DNA of 47,583 nucleotides, from contig JAFVYB010000103.1 in NCBI GenBank assembly GCA_017500825.1, positions 1 to 47,583 on the forward strand. The letters run 5' to 3'. Shown here piece after piece: positions 9,756-18,557 of the stretch (the first letter of the stretch is position 1; each line of letters begins with the position of its first letter). Source of the DNA: Myxococcaceae bacterium (GTDB lineage: Bacteria > Myxococcota > Myxococcia > Myxococcales > UBA5297). The position numbers and the translations under genes are program-made. Under the pieces are notes generated by a model that had not been told where the DNA came from, did no database searches, and was given only the letters and a program-made list of their open reading frames with translations.

Positions 9756-10457
9756 TCAGCGCGACGCGCAGTCGAGGCCAAACTCGGCGCGGAAGCGTTC
9801 GGCCAGCTGGTTCAGCGCCGCGCGGTCGGGCGCGGTGAAATCGGCGCTCTGAGCGAGCACATCCCCAGGGCGATAGCGCTGCAGGAACCACCGCTCGCCG
9901 CGCTGGAGTTGACGGGCCATGGCGGTCAGGCGCGCTTCGTCGTGGCGCGGCAGAACGACGGTCGTGCGCAGCTCGTAAGCGAGGCCTGAGCGCCTGAGGA
10001 TCGCGATCGACGAGGCGATGACCGACGCCTCCTCGCGCATGTCGCACAGCTCGGCGTAGCCCTCGGGCAGATCTTTGAAGTCGAGCGCCACGTAATCGAC
10101 GAGCGATTCTTCGATGAGCCGGGCGAGGACTTCTGGCCGGGTGCCATTGGTGTCGAGCTTGGTCGCAAACCCCATGGCGCGCACGCGGCGCAAAAACGCT
10201 GCCAGGGCCTCTGGCTGGAGCGTGGGCTCTCCGCCGCTGACGACGACGCCGCCGAGAAGACCGCGCCGATCGTTCAGGAAGGCGATCACCTCTTCCTCGC
10301 CGACGAAGGAACGCTCTGTTTCGCGGACGAGAAGGGGGTTGTGGCAGTAGCCGCAGCGCAAATTACACGCGCGTGTAAAAACAACGGCGCTGACCATCCC
10401 GGGGAAGTCGATGAAGCTCGCGCGCTCCATGCCGCCGATCAGAAGTTTGCCCTGCAT
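9756..10457 (-). CDS. nrdG: Radical SAM activase, NrdG-like
   Basis: A 233-residue radical SAM protein with the cluster motif CNLRCGYC (Cys31, Cys35, Cys38), VVVSGGEPTLQ for SAM binding and KLDTNGTRPE later. This pattern fits the activating protein of anaerobic ribonucleotide reductase, which generates the glycyl radical in NrdD. No nrdD is in this window, so the partner is unproven; pyruvate formate-lyase activases and other short activases share these motifs. It is 44 bases downstream of ribA and probably cotranscribed with it. Confidence 0.88.
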   Translation of the reverse strand: MQGKLLIGGMERASFIDFPGMVSAVVFTRACNLRCGYCHNPLLVRETERSFVGEEEVIAFLNDRRGLLGGVVVSGGEPTLQPEALAAFLRRVRAMGFATKLDTNGTRPEVLARLIEESLVDYVALDFKDLPEGYAELCDMREEASVIASSIAILRRSGLAYELRTTVVLPRHDEARLTAMARQLQRGERWFLQRYRPGDVLAQSADFTAPDRAALNQLAERFRAEFGLDCASR

Positions 10458-10501
10458 GTCTCATTCCAGGCGCGGCAGGCGGAGTGCGCGCGTCGACCGG
10501 G

Positions 10502-11188
10502 TCAGGCGCCGGCGCGGTGTCCAAGGTTCGGCGCGGCGACATCGATTTCGGGCAGCTCGATGAGGTGGCCGCTGTGGGCGACCTTGGCCTCAAGGTAGGC
10601 GCGGTTGAACTGGTTCACCGGTGCCAATGAGGGAACGCGGCGGCGGACCTGGATGTGCTCGTCGTTCAGCGCGGCGATCTTGGCCGGGTTGTTGGTGATG
10701 AGGTCGACCGACTGGACACCGAGCAAGCGCAACATTTCGGCAGCCACCTCGTAGCGACGGAGATCTTCGGCAAAGCCGAGCTTGAGATTGGCTTCGAAGG
10801 TGTCGAGCCCCTCGCTCTGGAGCGCGTAGGCGCGGATCTTGTTGCCGAGCCCGATGCCCCGGCCTTCCTGGCGCAGATAGACGACCGCCCCCTGTCCGCG
10901 TTCGCCGATGGCCGCCAACGCCGCGTCGAGCTGCTCTTTGCAGTCGCACTTGAGGCTGCCGAACACCTCGCTCGTCATGCACTCGCTGTGGACGCGGACC
11001 AGCACGCCCTCGCCGCCTTTGATCTCGCCCGCGACCATGGCCACGTGCTCGACGCCGGATTTCTTCTCGCGGAAGACGATGGCGCGCATGGGGCCGAAAC
11101 GCGTGGGCAGGGGCGACTCGGCATAGACCTCAAGAGAGCGCGATGGCCCTCCCAGTGGTCGGGGCGACGACTTCAAAGATTCGCTCAT
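10502..11188 (-). CDS. ribA: GTP cyclohydrolase II
   Basis: A 228-residue protein catalysing the first step of riboflavin synthesis, GTP to diaminohydroxyphosphoribosylaminopyrimidine. Zinc cysteines are Cys70, Cys81 and Cys83 in HSECMTSEVFGSLKCDC, and RQEGRGIGLGNK supplies catalytic residues. NPAKIAAL and a C-terminal segment typical of stand-alone RibA follow. It is about 30 residues longer than E. coli RibA (196) through a low-complexity N-terminal extension. There is no fused RibB domain and I see no FMN riboswitch upstream. nrdG lies 44 bases downstream; a terminator at 11287-11316 separates it from hisS. Confidence 0.95.
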   Translation of the reverse strand: MSESLKSSPRPLGGPSRSLEVYAESPLPTRFGPMRAIVFREKKSGVEHVAMVAGEIKGGEGVLVRVHSECMTSEVFGSLKCDCKEQLDAALAAIGERGQGAVVYLRQEGRGIGLGNKIRAYALQSEGLDTFEANLKLGFAEDLRRYEVAAEMLRLLGVQSVDLITNNPAKIAALNDEHIQVRRRVPSLAPVNQFNRAYLEAKVAHSGHLIELPEIDVAAPNLGHRAGA

Positions 11189-11286
11189 GAAAGGCTCTTC
11201 TCACCTGCTCTCGGGGGCGGCGGGGACAGCCGGGGACGAGGGCTCCGATGGGCTCCTCTCGCGCGGCGTTCGACGGTGGCCTCCCG

Positions 11287-11316
11287 AAAAAAAGCGCGCA
11301 CCCATAGCGGCGCGCG
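11287..11316 (-). terminator. Intrinsic terminator after hisS
   Basis: On the minus strand a GCGCGC / GCGCGC stem with a ten-base loop is followed by seven U residues. It lies about 90 bases past the hisS stop and before ribA, so hisS and ribA are probably separate transcription units. Confidence 0.75.
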
Positions 11317-11404
11317 TTGGCGTGTCAAGAATGGCCCCGGTCCGCTCGGGAACGGGGAGTCCGGGCGCGAAACAGCGCGGGGACAAGACGCAAAAACCGT
11401 CACC

Positions 11405-12685
11405 TCACAGCGCGGCGGCGATGGCGTCGGCATCGAGGGAGATCTCCCGCGTCTCGCCGTCGGCCATGCGCTTGAGCGCGGCCTTGCCCGAGTCGAGTTC
11501 GCTGTCGCCGATCACGAGCGTGAAGCGCGCGCCGACTTTGTCCGCCCGTCGCAGTTGCGACTTGAGGCCACCACCGCGCAGGTCCTGATCGACGAAGACG
11601 CCGCGTCGTCTGAGGGCCGCCGCCAGCTGCAGTGCCTTGAGGATCGCCGCCTCGCCCATGGGCGCGATGAAGAGTTCCGGGCCGGGGATGGCCTGAGCGC
11701 GTCGCGCGGCGAGCAGGGCCAGTCGATCCAGGCCCGCGGCAAAGCCGACAGCGGGGGTGGCCGGTCCGCCCAAACTCTGGATCAGGCCGTCGTAACGACC
11801 TCCGGCGCAGACGGTGCTCTGGCTGCCGAGGCCGCCCTCTCCGGTCTCGTGCGAGACGAATTCGAAGACGGTGCGCGTGTAGTAGTCGAGCCCGCGAACG
11901 ATGCGGGGGTTGACGGTGTAGGCGATGCCGATCGCGTCGAGCAGCTGACGGACGCGCGCGAAGTGATCGCGGCAGGGATCGCAGAGGAAGCTGTCGATGG
12001 TGGGCGCGCTGGCGCAAACCGCCTGACACTGGGCGTTTTTGCAGTCGAGGACGCGCAGCGGGTTGGTCTCCAGTCGGCGTTGGCACTCGGGGCACAAATC
12101 GCCCGCGCGTTCTTTGAGGGCGTCGATCAGCGCCGCGACGTAACGGGGGCGGCAGTCGCTGTCGCCGAGCGAGTTGAGCTCCAGCGTGATCGCGCCGAGG
12201 TCGAGCCGCGAGAGGAAGGCCTGAGCCGCGTCGATCAGCTCCGCGTCCGCCTGGGGTGTGGCCGCGCCGTAAATTTCCGCGCCGACCTGGAAGAACTGGC
12301 GGTAGCGCCCGCGCTGCTGACGTTCGCGGCGGAACATCGGGCCCAGATAGAACCAGCGCACGAGAGCGCCCTGCGCGAGCTGGTTGTGTTCGATGGCCGC
12401 GCGCACCGCCGGCGCCGTTCCCTCTGGCCGCAGTGAGACGAGTGTCCCGGCGCGCGTTCCAGTGGCCCCGTCCTCGAACGTGTACATCTCCTTGCCGACG
12501 ATGTCGGTGGCCTCGCCCACGCCGCGCACGAAGAGCGCCGTCTTCTCCAGGATAGGGGTGCGCACCTCGCCAAAGCCAAAGCTCGTCAGCGTCTCGCGCG
12601 CGCAGGTCTCAATCGGGCGCCAGAGGGCGGTGGCATCGGGCAACAGGTCGTTCATGCCTTTGACCGCGGTGATCTTCTCCGTCAT
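11405..12685 (-). CDS. hisS: Histidyl-tRNA synthetase
   Basis: A 426-residue class II synthetase that charges tRNA-His. It shows the N-terminal KGMNDLLPD, LRPEGTAPAVRAA, motif 2 MFRRERQQRGRYRQF, the histidine motif RGLDYYTRTVFEF, and motif 3 in AAGLDRL preceded by GGRYDGL. A C-terminal anticodon-binding domain follows, and the length matches E. coli HisRS (424). ATG 12685 has a GAGAGGAA ribosome site. It begins 39 bases after the psd stop on the same strand, suggesting psd-hisS cotranscription. Confidence 0.97.
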   Translation of the reverse strand: MTEKITAVKGMNDLLPDATALWRPIETCARETLTSFGFGEVRTPILEKTALFVRGVGEATDIVGKEMYTFEDGATGTRAGTLVSLRPEGTAPAVRAAIEHNQLAQGALVRWFYLGPMFRRERQQRGRYRQFFQVGAEIYGAATPQADAELIDAAQAFLSRLDLGAITLELNSLGDSDCRPRYVAALIDALKERAGDLCPECQRRLETNPLRVLDCKNAQCQAVCASAPTIDSFLCDPCRDHFARVRQLLDAIGIAYTVNPRIVRGLDYYTRTVFEFVSHETGEGGLGSQSTVCAGGRYDGLIQSLGGPATPAVGFAAGLDRLALLAARRAQAIPGPELFIAPMGEAAILKALQLAAALRRRGVFVDQDLRGGGLKSQLRRADKVGARFTLVIGDSELDSGKAALKRMADGETREISLDADAIAAAL

Positions 12686-12724
12686 CTCGTTCCTCTCTCG
12701 GGTTCGGGGACGTTGGCGCGTCGC

Positions 12725-13585
12725 TCAGTTGGCGCTGGGGGGCAGAACGCGGGCGATGGCCTGGCCCATGCGGACTTTGGCGCCCTCGGCGATGACCGGC
12801 TCGAAGGACACGCGTCCCGGCTCGAAGATCAGGATCACGGTCGACCCCATCTCGAAGACGCCGAGCTCGTCGCCTTTGTTCACCTCGATGGGCGGCTCGA
12901 ATGTCTGCTCGCGCATTGGCGCGCCTTCCACCCGCGTCCTGAGGTCGCAGTAGCTCGCGCGAATCGAGCCGATACAGGTGGCGCCGACTTTGACGACGGC
13001 GACTTGGCCGGCGGCGGTCGCCAGATAGGAGATGAGGCGCTCGTTGACGCAGAAGAGGTTGGCGATGGCGCGCACCGAGGGACCGTTGACCGGAAAGAGC
13101 TCGCCGGGAATCACGCTCGAGGCCTCGATGGCGCCGCCGAGCGGGGCGTGGATGCGGTGGTAGTCGCGCGGCGAGAGGTAGAGCGTGAGGTAGCTGCCAC
13201 CCATGAAGCGCTGCGCGTGGGCCGGGTCGTCGAGCAGGGCGCAGAGCGAGTAATCGCGTCCTTTGGCCTGGATCATGCGGCCGTTCTGGATCTCGCCAAA
13301 AGCGGAGACGCGCGCGTCGACAGGCGAGACGACGATGTCTTCCCCCTCGGCGATGGGGCGCGCGCCAGGCTTGAGCGGTCGCGCGAAGAAGTCGGCGAAG
13401 GTGGCGCAGTCGTCAGGGGCGAGCGCGGCCTCGTTCACATCGATGTCGAGCAGGCGGGCAAAGGCGCTGGCCGCATGGCGGTGGAGCGAAGAACTGACCG
13501 GCAGGCGCGTGGCATGACCGACGGCGCGGCTGAGCAGCGCTTTGGGCAGGAGGGTGAGGGCTGTCTTGATGGCGGTGTCTTTCAT
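12725..13585 (-). CDS. psd: Phosphatidylserine decarboxylase proenzyme
   Basis: A 286-residue inner-membrane enzyme that makes phosphatidylethanolamine. The family marks are LYLSPRDYHRIHAP, PGELFPVNG, and the self-cleavage site MGST near the C-terminus, cut between Gly and Ser to form the pyruvoyl group. The canonical tetrapeptide is LGST, so Met is a mild variant with the reactive Ser kept. Length and order match bacterial Psd type I. hisS lies 39 bases downstream. Confidence 0.95.
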   Translation of the reverse strand: MKDTAIKTALTLLPKALLSRAVGHATRLPVSSSLHRHAASAFARLLDIDVNEAALAPDDCATFADFFARPLKPGARPIAEGEDIVVSPVDARVSAFGEIQNGRMIQAKGRDYSLCALLDDPAHAQRFMGGSYLTLYLSPRDYHRIHAPLGGAIEASSVIPGELFPVNGPSVRAIANLFCVNERLISYLATAAGQVAVVKVGATCIGSIRASYCDLRTRVEGAPMREQTFEPPIEVNKGDELGVFEMGSTVILIFEPGRVSFEPVIAEGAKVRMGQAIARVLPPSAN

Positions 13586-13740
13586 GTTCGTCTCGCGGGA
13601 CGTGCGTCGGGCTCAATGCCCGCGCAGGAGAGTGGCAAAAGCGGGGAAATCGTCGCGGCGAACGGCGTCTTCCATGGGGCCGCGGAGCGCGTGTCGGGAA
13701 CGTCGGAGTGGCTTTGATGCACACGCGTTCGCGCGTCGCG

Positions 13741-14568
13741 TCAGGGCGTCGCGGCGGTGGTCGGCGCGTCAGGGCTTGGCGCTGGGGCCTGATAGGGGTC
13801 GCGTCGCTCGCCCAGGCAATCGATGGGCTCTTTGCCGACTTGGACCAGGCGGTGGCTCTCCTCCAGGCAATCGCGCTGCTGCCGGGTGATCTCGCGCCCC
13901 TGAAAAAAGATCTTCTCGACCACTTCGAGCGACGAGGTCAGCCGCACCGACTCGATGGCGTCGCCGACGAGGAGGACCGATTTGTCGGCAAACCCGGGCA
14001 GCCGTTCCTGACATTCGGCGCGCGCGTCGAGCTGCCAGACTTCGCCCTGGCCCAAGTCTTTGATTTCGAGAGCGCTTGTCTTGGCAAAGCAGTCTCCGAA
14101 GAGCTCCTTGAATCGGGTGGCGCTCATGCCCTGGACCGGCACCTTGGGTTCGGCAGGCTGGCTCGCGGGCTTTGTTGGCTGGGGCGGGGGCTCCGCCATG
14201 ATCGGAGAGATCTCTTCGGGGACCGGCGCGGCGCTCGGGGACGCAGGGCGATAGCGGAGCGCCTCCTGACGCGCTGAACTGTCTCGGCGTGCTTTTTCCG
14301 CCTGCGCGCGGAACCCCTCCAGCTTCACCTTGAACTCGCGGGCCATGGCGTCATTCGGCACCGCGTCGAGCAGCGCGATCACGTCGACAAAGTCCGGATC
14401 GAGTGCGGCGGACTCGAAGTCCTGATGGCGCTTGAGCAGGGCGGTCCATCGCGCGTTCGCCTGTTCGTATTCGGCGGAGGGGCGCGATTCGTCTTCCCGC
14501 GCACAGCTGACGGACAGACAGACAAGCGGCACGAGACAGGCGATGGCAACGAGGCTCGAAAGTTTCAT
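13741..14568 (-). CDS. Putative lipoprotein of unknown function
   Basis: A 275-residue protein not recognised by family. The N-terminus (MKLSSLVAIACLVPLVCLSVSC) is a signal sequence ending in a lipobox-like LSVSC, so it is probably anchored as a lipoprotein. The next part is charged and helical, followed by a Pro/Ala-rich linker (about 100-140) and a C-terminal domain with four cysteines in DCF, ECQ, DCL and DCL contexts that could form two disulfides in the periplasm. A short Pro/Ala tail follows. It is on the same strand as, and 155 bases upstream of, psd; nothing in the context gives a function. Confidence 0.7.
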   Translation of the reverse strand: MKLSSLVAIACLVPLVCLSVSCAREDESRPSAEYEQANARWTALLKRHQDFESAALDPDFVDVIALLDAVPNDAMAREFKVKLEGFRAQAEKARRDSSARQEALRYRPASPSAAPVPEEISPIMAEPPPQPTKPASQPAEPKVPVQGMSATRFKELFGDCFAKTSALEIKDLGQGEVWQLDARAECQERLPGFADKSVLLVGDAIESVRLTSSLEVVEKIFFQGREITRQQRDCLEESHRLVQVGKEPIDCLGERRDPYQAPAPSPDAPTTAATP

Positions 14569-14606
14569 GGGCGCTCCGAAAACATGAACCGCGCGTTTGG
14601 CGGCGA

Positions 14607-15341
14607 TCAGATGCCCAGAAAGAGCCGCTTGCCGAAGTTGAGCGCCAAGTCGGCATCGAAGATTCGGCGGGCGGACGACTCGATGTCGTATTCGACGCGG
14701 TGAAACTGGGAGGTGCGTTTGACCGAGTCGTAGACGGTGAAGCAGGCCCGGTTGTCGTAGTCGCGTGGCTGGCCGACGCTGCCGACGGAAATCACGTATT
14801 TGAGCCCGCGCTGAATCGTGACCGTGCTGTCTCGCACCTCGAAGTATTCCTCGTCAGCGGAGAGGGCGAAGACCTTGCTCATGTGTGAGTGGCCAATGAA
14901 GGTCACCTCGGCCAGGTCCTGGAAGTGCGGCGAGAGCGCCTCCATCTGCTCGACGGCGAAGATGTATTCGTAAGACTCAGGCCGGGGCGGGGCGCCATGG
15001 GAGAAGCAGAGATCGCCGAAGCGGTAGGCGTAGGGCAGGCTGCGAAGCCAGGCGAGGCTGTTCTGGGTGAGCGCGTTTGCCGTCCAGTCGAGGACTTGGC
15101 GCGCCGCCTCGTAATAGGCGCCGTAGTCCATGCGGCCGGACACGGCGGCGTCATGGTTTCCGAGGAGCGTGACCTCGGCCAGTTCGCGCACGATGTCGCA
15201 GCAGGGTTCGGGGCTGGCGCCATAGCCGACGACATCGCCCAGGCAGATGACGCGATCGACATCGAGGCGTTCGATTTCCTTTTTCACTTCGAGGAGCGCT
15301 TCGAGGTTGGAGTGGACGTCACTGATGATGGCGATTCGCAT
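14607..15341 (-). CDS. Calcineurin-like metallophosphoesterase (YfcE/MJ0936 type)
   Basis: A 244-residue protein opening MRIAIISDVHSNLEAL, with GDVVGYG, GNHDAAV, SHGAP and GHSH; these are the five metal-binding blocks of a two-metal phosphodiesterase. Such proteins hydrolyse phosphodiester or phosphomonoester bonds; the natural substrate of this group is generally unknown. The frame could start further upstream (15389), but the metal motif begins directly at ATG 15341, which fits the family. The 14-residue tail (FGKRLFLGI at the end) is not diagnostic. A terminator at 15388-15413 separates it from the outer-membrane protein gene. Confidence 0.9.
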   Translation of the reverse strand: MRIAIISDVHSNLEALLEVKKEIERLDVDRVICLGDVVGYGASPEPCCDIVRELAEVTLLGNHDAAVSGRMDYGAYYEAARQVLDWTANALTQNSLAWLRSLPYAYRFGDLCFSHGAPPRPESYEYIFAVEQMEALSPHFQDLAEVTFIGHSHMSKVFALSADEEYFEVRDSTVTIQRGLKYVISVGSVGQPRDYDNRACFTVYDSVKRTSQFHRVEYDIESSARRIFDADLALNFGKRLFLGI

Positions 15342-15387
15342 GGGTAAAATTCTCTGAGGCGCGCGAGAGGGACGAGGGGGGGACGTC

Positions 15388-15413
15388 AAAAAAAGCCGCG
15401 CATTCTACGCAGC
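15388..15413 (-). terminator. Intrinsic terminator after outer-membrane protein gene
   Basis: On the minus strand GCUGCG pairs with CGCGGC (one G-U pair) across a seven-base loop, followed by seven U residues. It ends the unit that contains the two genes at 15593-17859. Confidence 0.65.
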
Positions 15414-15592
15414 GACCTCTCTGGCGAAACCCCTTTCTCAGGGCATTTTGGGTGAAGGCGTGGCGCCACCGCGGATGACCCAGCGCCTTTGACAGCGCAC
15501 GCTCGCGCTCTCGTTGGCCAAAGCAAAGGCCTCTTTCGGCGTCGTGCCCAAAGAGGCCTCGGTGAGATGATCGAGACTCACATTCCAGGCGC

Positions 15593-16615
15593 TTAGAAGG
15601 CGGCGCCCAGATTCAGGGAGAGCTGGAGGTCGTTGTAATAGTGGCGCCGGTGTCCGAGCAGTTCGACGCGCGCGGAAAGGCCAAAGGCCTCTGTCACAAA
15701 GAACATCGTGTGAACGCCGACGCCGTAGACGACACCACCGCGCAGAACGCTCCAGTTCCCCTGCGATCCGTCGACATCGTAGGTCAGTCCGCCGACATAG
15801 AGAGAAGGACCGACTTTGCCGTAGACGAGCAGTCGCCAGAGCGGGCAGCCGAACATGAGCGAGAGCGAGAGGTTGTGCTGGCTCTGTGTCACTCGGGTCG
15901 TCTCGGTTCCCTCTTCGTCGACGATGCCAAAGGGCATCAGCCACGAGAGCTCAAGCCACAGTCCCTTGTGGAGCAGCCAGAGATCCGGATCGAAGAGCAT
16001 CCGGCCCATGTTCCAGGAGACGGCGAGGCCCAAGCCGAATTTGGGATCCAGCGACCCGAAGGAGCTCTGTCGAAAGAGACTGCCCAGCGTGAGTTCGGCG
16101 GTCAGGCCGATATTGCGCGGTCCAAAGAAGCTCGAAGCGGTGCTGTCGCTGTCGTCTTCCTCCTCGTCGTCGCGCTCGCGACCGTGACGGCGCTCTGGAC
16201 CTCCCCAGTCGTCTTCATCGCGATCGCTCGCCCGTCCACCAATGGGGGCCCAGCCATCGGCGTCCTCGTCGCCGTGATCATCATAGGACGGCGCGTGTCT
16301 GCGTTGGGGACGGAGATCCTCATCGTCATAGTCGTCTTCGACCGGCGGCAGCGGTGGCGGCGGCGCATCCGTCTCGCCATCACTCTCTTCGGCAGGCTGT
16401 CCCTCGTCCGAGGTCGCAACGTGCGTGTCGTTGACTGTGTCATCGCTTGCGCTGTCGGAGTTCGAATCGCCTGCGTGATCGTCGAGCGCGCTGTAGTCGG
16501 AGTCAGCGCCTGTCTCGGCGTAACCGTCGTCCTCCACTTCCCAGGCATGGGCGAGTGGCGCTGCGGCAAAGAGGCTGGTCAACGCCAGCGTGGTCAGGAG
16601 TCGCGGCAACTTCAC
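15593..16615 (-). CDS. Exported protein with acidic N-terminal region and predicted beta-barrel C-terminus
   Basis: A 340-residue protein with a clear signal peptide (KLPRLLTTLALTSLF ending at AHA). Residues about 25-165 are highly acidic and low in complexity (runs of D, E and S); the rest alternates aromatic and small residues, and it ends LGAAF with a terminal Phe, as in outer-membrane barrels. Start choice: GTG at 16615 has GGAGG eight bases upstream and overlaps the stop of the preceding gene as GTGA, so the two are translationally coupled. An upstream ATG at 16645 would place ten extra residues before the signal peptide. I do not recognise the family. Confidence 0.75.
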   Translation of the reverse strand: MKLPRLLTTLALTSLFAAAPLAHAWEVEDDGYAETGADSDYSALDDHAGDSNSDSASDDTVNDTHVATSDEGQPAEESDGETDAPPPPLPPVEDDYDDEDLRPQRRHAPSYDDHGDEDADGWAPIGGRASDRDEDDWGGPERRHGRERDDEEEDDSDSTASSFFGPRNIGLTAELTLGSLFRQSSFGSLDPKFGLGLAVSWNMGRMLFDPDLWLLHKGLWLELSWLMPFGIVDEEGTETTRVTQSQHNLSLSLMFGCPLWRLLVYGKVGPSLYVGGLTYDVDGSQGNWSVLRGGVVYGVGVHTMFFVTEAFGLSARVELLGHRRHYYNDLQLSLNLGAAF

Positions 16616-17859
16616 GGAGCACCTCCGAACGAGCGGCTCGAACACTCACCTGCGGACTCGTAGTTGGCGCACTCCGGCAAATCCCGGGTCGTGAGCGCGA
16701 ATCGATCGAGGAAACTCTCGCAGACGACCTTTTTGGCGTTGCCGCTCATCTGCTCGGCGATGGCGTCCAGAGCGCTCTCCAGTGTCAGGTGATCTGCGTA
16801 TTCCTTGATGGCGACGCCCTGCTTGCCGCTCGCAAGTTCCTGCTGTCCCAGGCCGCGAAGGCCGCTCGACGAGTCGCCGCCCAAGGCGTTGATCACGCCG
16901 CCGATGATTTGCTGCCAGGCATCACGCGTGCCCCCGAGTTCTTCGACCGCGCGCCAGAGCGATGAGGCGAGCACTGTTCCCAGAATGTAGGCGTAGCCCT
17001 CGTTGTAGAAGACGTTCACGTCGCCGCGCAGCATCTCCTCCATGCCGTCAGAGATGCATCTCCTGCGCGAGAGATTGCGCGTCGAGGCGTAGGCGCTCGG
17101 CATCGATGGCGCCATAAAGTTGGGGTCGCAGGTGTCGAACGACTCGCCGCAGACGATGGCCGCGCCCATGAAGTCGGCGATGCCTTCATCCAGCGAGGTG
17201 ATGACGTTGGCCGCCTCATTCGAGGTGAACGTCGGATCGCTCAGCGGGCAGAAGGTGTCGGCGTCGCAGACGTAGTAGTTGAAGACCGAGTGAGTGAACT
17301 CGTGCCCCATGATGCCCAGATTGATGGCCAGCGGGAGCGTCTGGAACTCGTCGAAGGGCAAGACCGCGAAGCCATTCAAGGCCGCGGAGAAGAAGGCGTT
17401 GTCCTTCGCCTCCTCGCCAAACATGGTCACAGAGGGGAAGTAGTAGAGGGTCTTTTGGCCGTAATCGATGAGGTTGAGGCCGAGTCCCTCGAAGAAGAGC
17501 GCCGAACGTTCGAGGTTGTAATAGGCCGTCACCATATTGAGCGAGTGGAAGTCCGTGGGGACGAGTACGCCATCGACATCAATGAAGTCGGCCTTGACGC
17601 CGCTCCCTGCGTTACCGACGAGGCCGTCGATCGTCGCTGCGTCAAAGTCGAGTTCCGCACCGCCGATGACTTCGGCAACAGACCCCTTGAGTGCGACGAT
17701 GTCGTCGATTGTGTGAAGTTGGACGACATGTCGGTCGTAGCGCTCCAACTCGGGTTGATAGGCCAAGACGACGACGCTGGTCGCTTCGTCGGTGGTCGGT
17801 GCGCACGCGGCAAGCGCGCAACACACGGCTGTCAGAAGGGCAGGGGCTGGTCGAGACAT
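16612..17859 (-). CDS. Thermolysin-like (gluzincin) zinc metalloprotease lipoprotein
   Basis: A 415-residue protein whose signal ends in the lipobox LAAC. HEFTH (about residue 190) followed some 40 residues later by LDEGIADFMGA matches the zinc and third-ligand arrangement of thermolysin-like M4 peptidases (E-x-x-x-D). Several cysteines (CDADTFC, CGESFDTC, RRRC) suggest disulfides in a periplasmic or surface enzyme. Overall similarity to classical M4 enzymes is low, so activity is inferred from the motif. ATG 17859 has AGAGGG upstream; a start at 17880 would bury the signal peptide. Its stop overlaps the start of the outer-membrane protein gene, implying joint function or dosage. Confidence 0.8.
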   Translation of the reverse strand: MSRPAPALLTAVCCALAACAPTTDEATSVVVLAYQPELERYDRHVVQLHTIDDIVALKGSVAEVIGGAELDFDAATIDGLVGNAGSGVKADFIDVDGVLVPTDFHSLNMVTAYYNLERSALFFEGLGLNLIDYGQKTLYYFPSVTMFGEEAKDNAFFSAALNGFAVLPFDEFQTLPLAINLGIMGHEFTHSVFNYYVCDADTFCPLSDPTFTSNEAANVITSLDEGIADFMGAAIVCGESFDTCDPNFMAPSMPSAYASTRNLSRRRCISDGMEEMLRGDVNVFYNEGYAYILGTVLASSLWRAVEELGGTRDAWQQIIGGVINALGGDSSSGLRGLGQQELASGKQGVAIKEYADHLTLESALDAIAEQMSGNAKKVVCESFLDRFALTTRDLPECANYESAGECSSRSFGGAP

Positions 17860-17923
17860 GGCGCGGCCCTCTAGCAGCATTGAACTTGGCGAGGCAATGC
17901 GCTTGCGGACGACCAGGGGCGCC

Positions 17924-18535
17924 TCAGGTCAGCAGCGCGCGCAGACCCGGAATCCAGCCTTTCAGGGCGGCGCCTTGCGCCAGCGAGACGATGCCAAAGG
18001 CGATGAAAATCAGGCCTGCGATACTTTTGATCAGGCGGAGTGGCACGCGTTTGAGGACGAGAACGCCGACCACCATACCAAGGAGCGAGACGAGCCAGAG
18101 CGCAAGCGTCGAGGCTGCGAAGACAGAGATGCCTTCCGCGTGCCGGGCCGCCAGTGTCGCCGTCATCAGCTGCGTCTTGTCGCCCATCTCAGCCAAGAAG
18201 ATCAGAAGGAACGAGGTGAGGAAGGGGCCGCGCGCGGTGCTCTCATCCAGCTTGGCATCGGCCTCTTCGCCCCGATCGCGCAGGGTTGTTACGCCAAAGA
18301 AGACAAAGAGGACGCCGGCGCCCAGACGCACCCAACTCACGTCAATCCAGTTGAACAGGATTTGTCCGATCGACACGGCCAGCAGATTGATGAGCGCGAA
18401 GGCGAACGCGATGCCGGCAAAGGCGCGCTTCCAGTCGAAGCGAGTGGCCAGAAGCATTGAGACGAGCTGCGTTTTGTCGCCCATCTCGGCAATGAAAATG
18501 AGGCCGAAGACCGTGAGAAAGACAGACAGGCTCAA
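17924..18535 (-). CDS. TMEM165/GDT1 (UPF0016) family divalent-cation transporter
   Basis: A 203-residue membrane protein with two homologous halves, each carrying the signature EMGDKTQL (about residues 17 and 114) inside predicted membrane helices. The family includes MneA-type manganese exporters and eukaryotic GDT1/TMEM165 Ca/Mn transporters. The start is TTG at 18535, immediately before the first helix. It begins 22 bases after the CNNM/CorC gene stop, so the two cation-handling genes form one unit. I see no yybP-ykoY manganese riboswitch in the 22-base gap. The exported ion is inferred from the family. Confidence 0.9.
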   Translation of the reverse strand: MSLSVFLTVFGLIFIAEMGDKTQLVSMLLATRFDWKRAFAGIAFAFALINLLAVSIGQILFNWIDVSWVRLGAGVLFVFFGVTTLRDRGEEADAKLDESTARGPFLTSFLLIFLAEMGDKTQLMTATLAARHAEGISVFAASTLALWLVSLLGMVVGVLVLKRVPLRLIKSIAGLIFIAFGIVSLAQGAALKGWIPGLRALLT

Positions 18536-18557
18536 GGGTGCTTCTCAATGATTGAAG

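Noticed and set aside
11189..11404. FMN riboswitch upstream of ribA
   Set aside because: No RFN-like conserved blocks; the region contains the hisS terminator instead.
15438..15580. Possible 47-codon minus-strand gene between the outer-membrane protein and its terminator
   Set aside because: GTG start without a clear ribosome site and no recognisable motif. Its place just before the terminator makes it worth noting but not calling.
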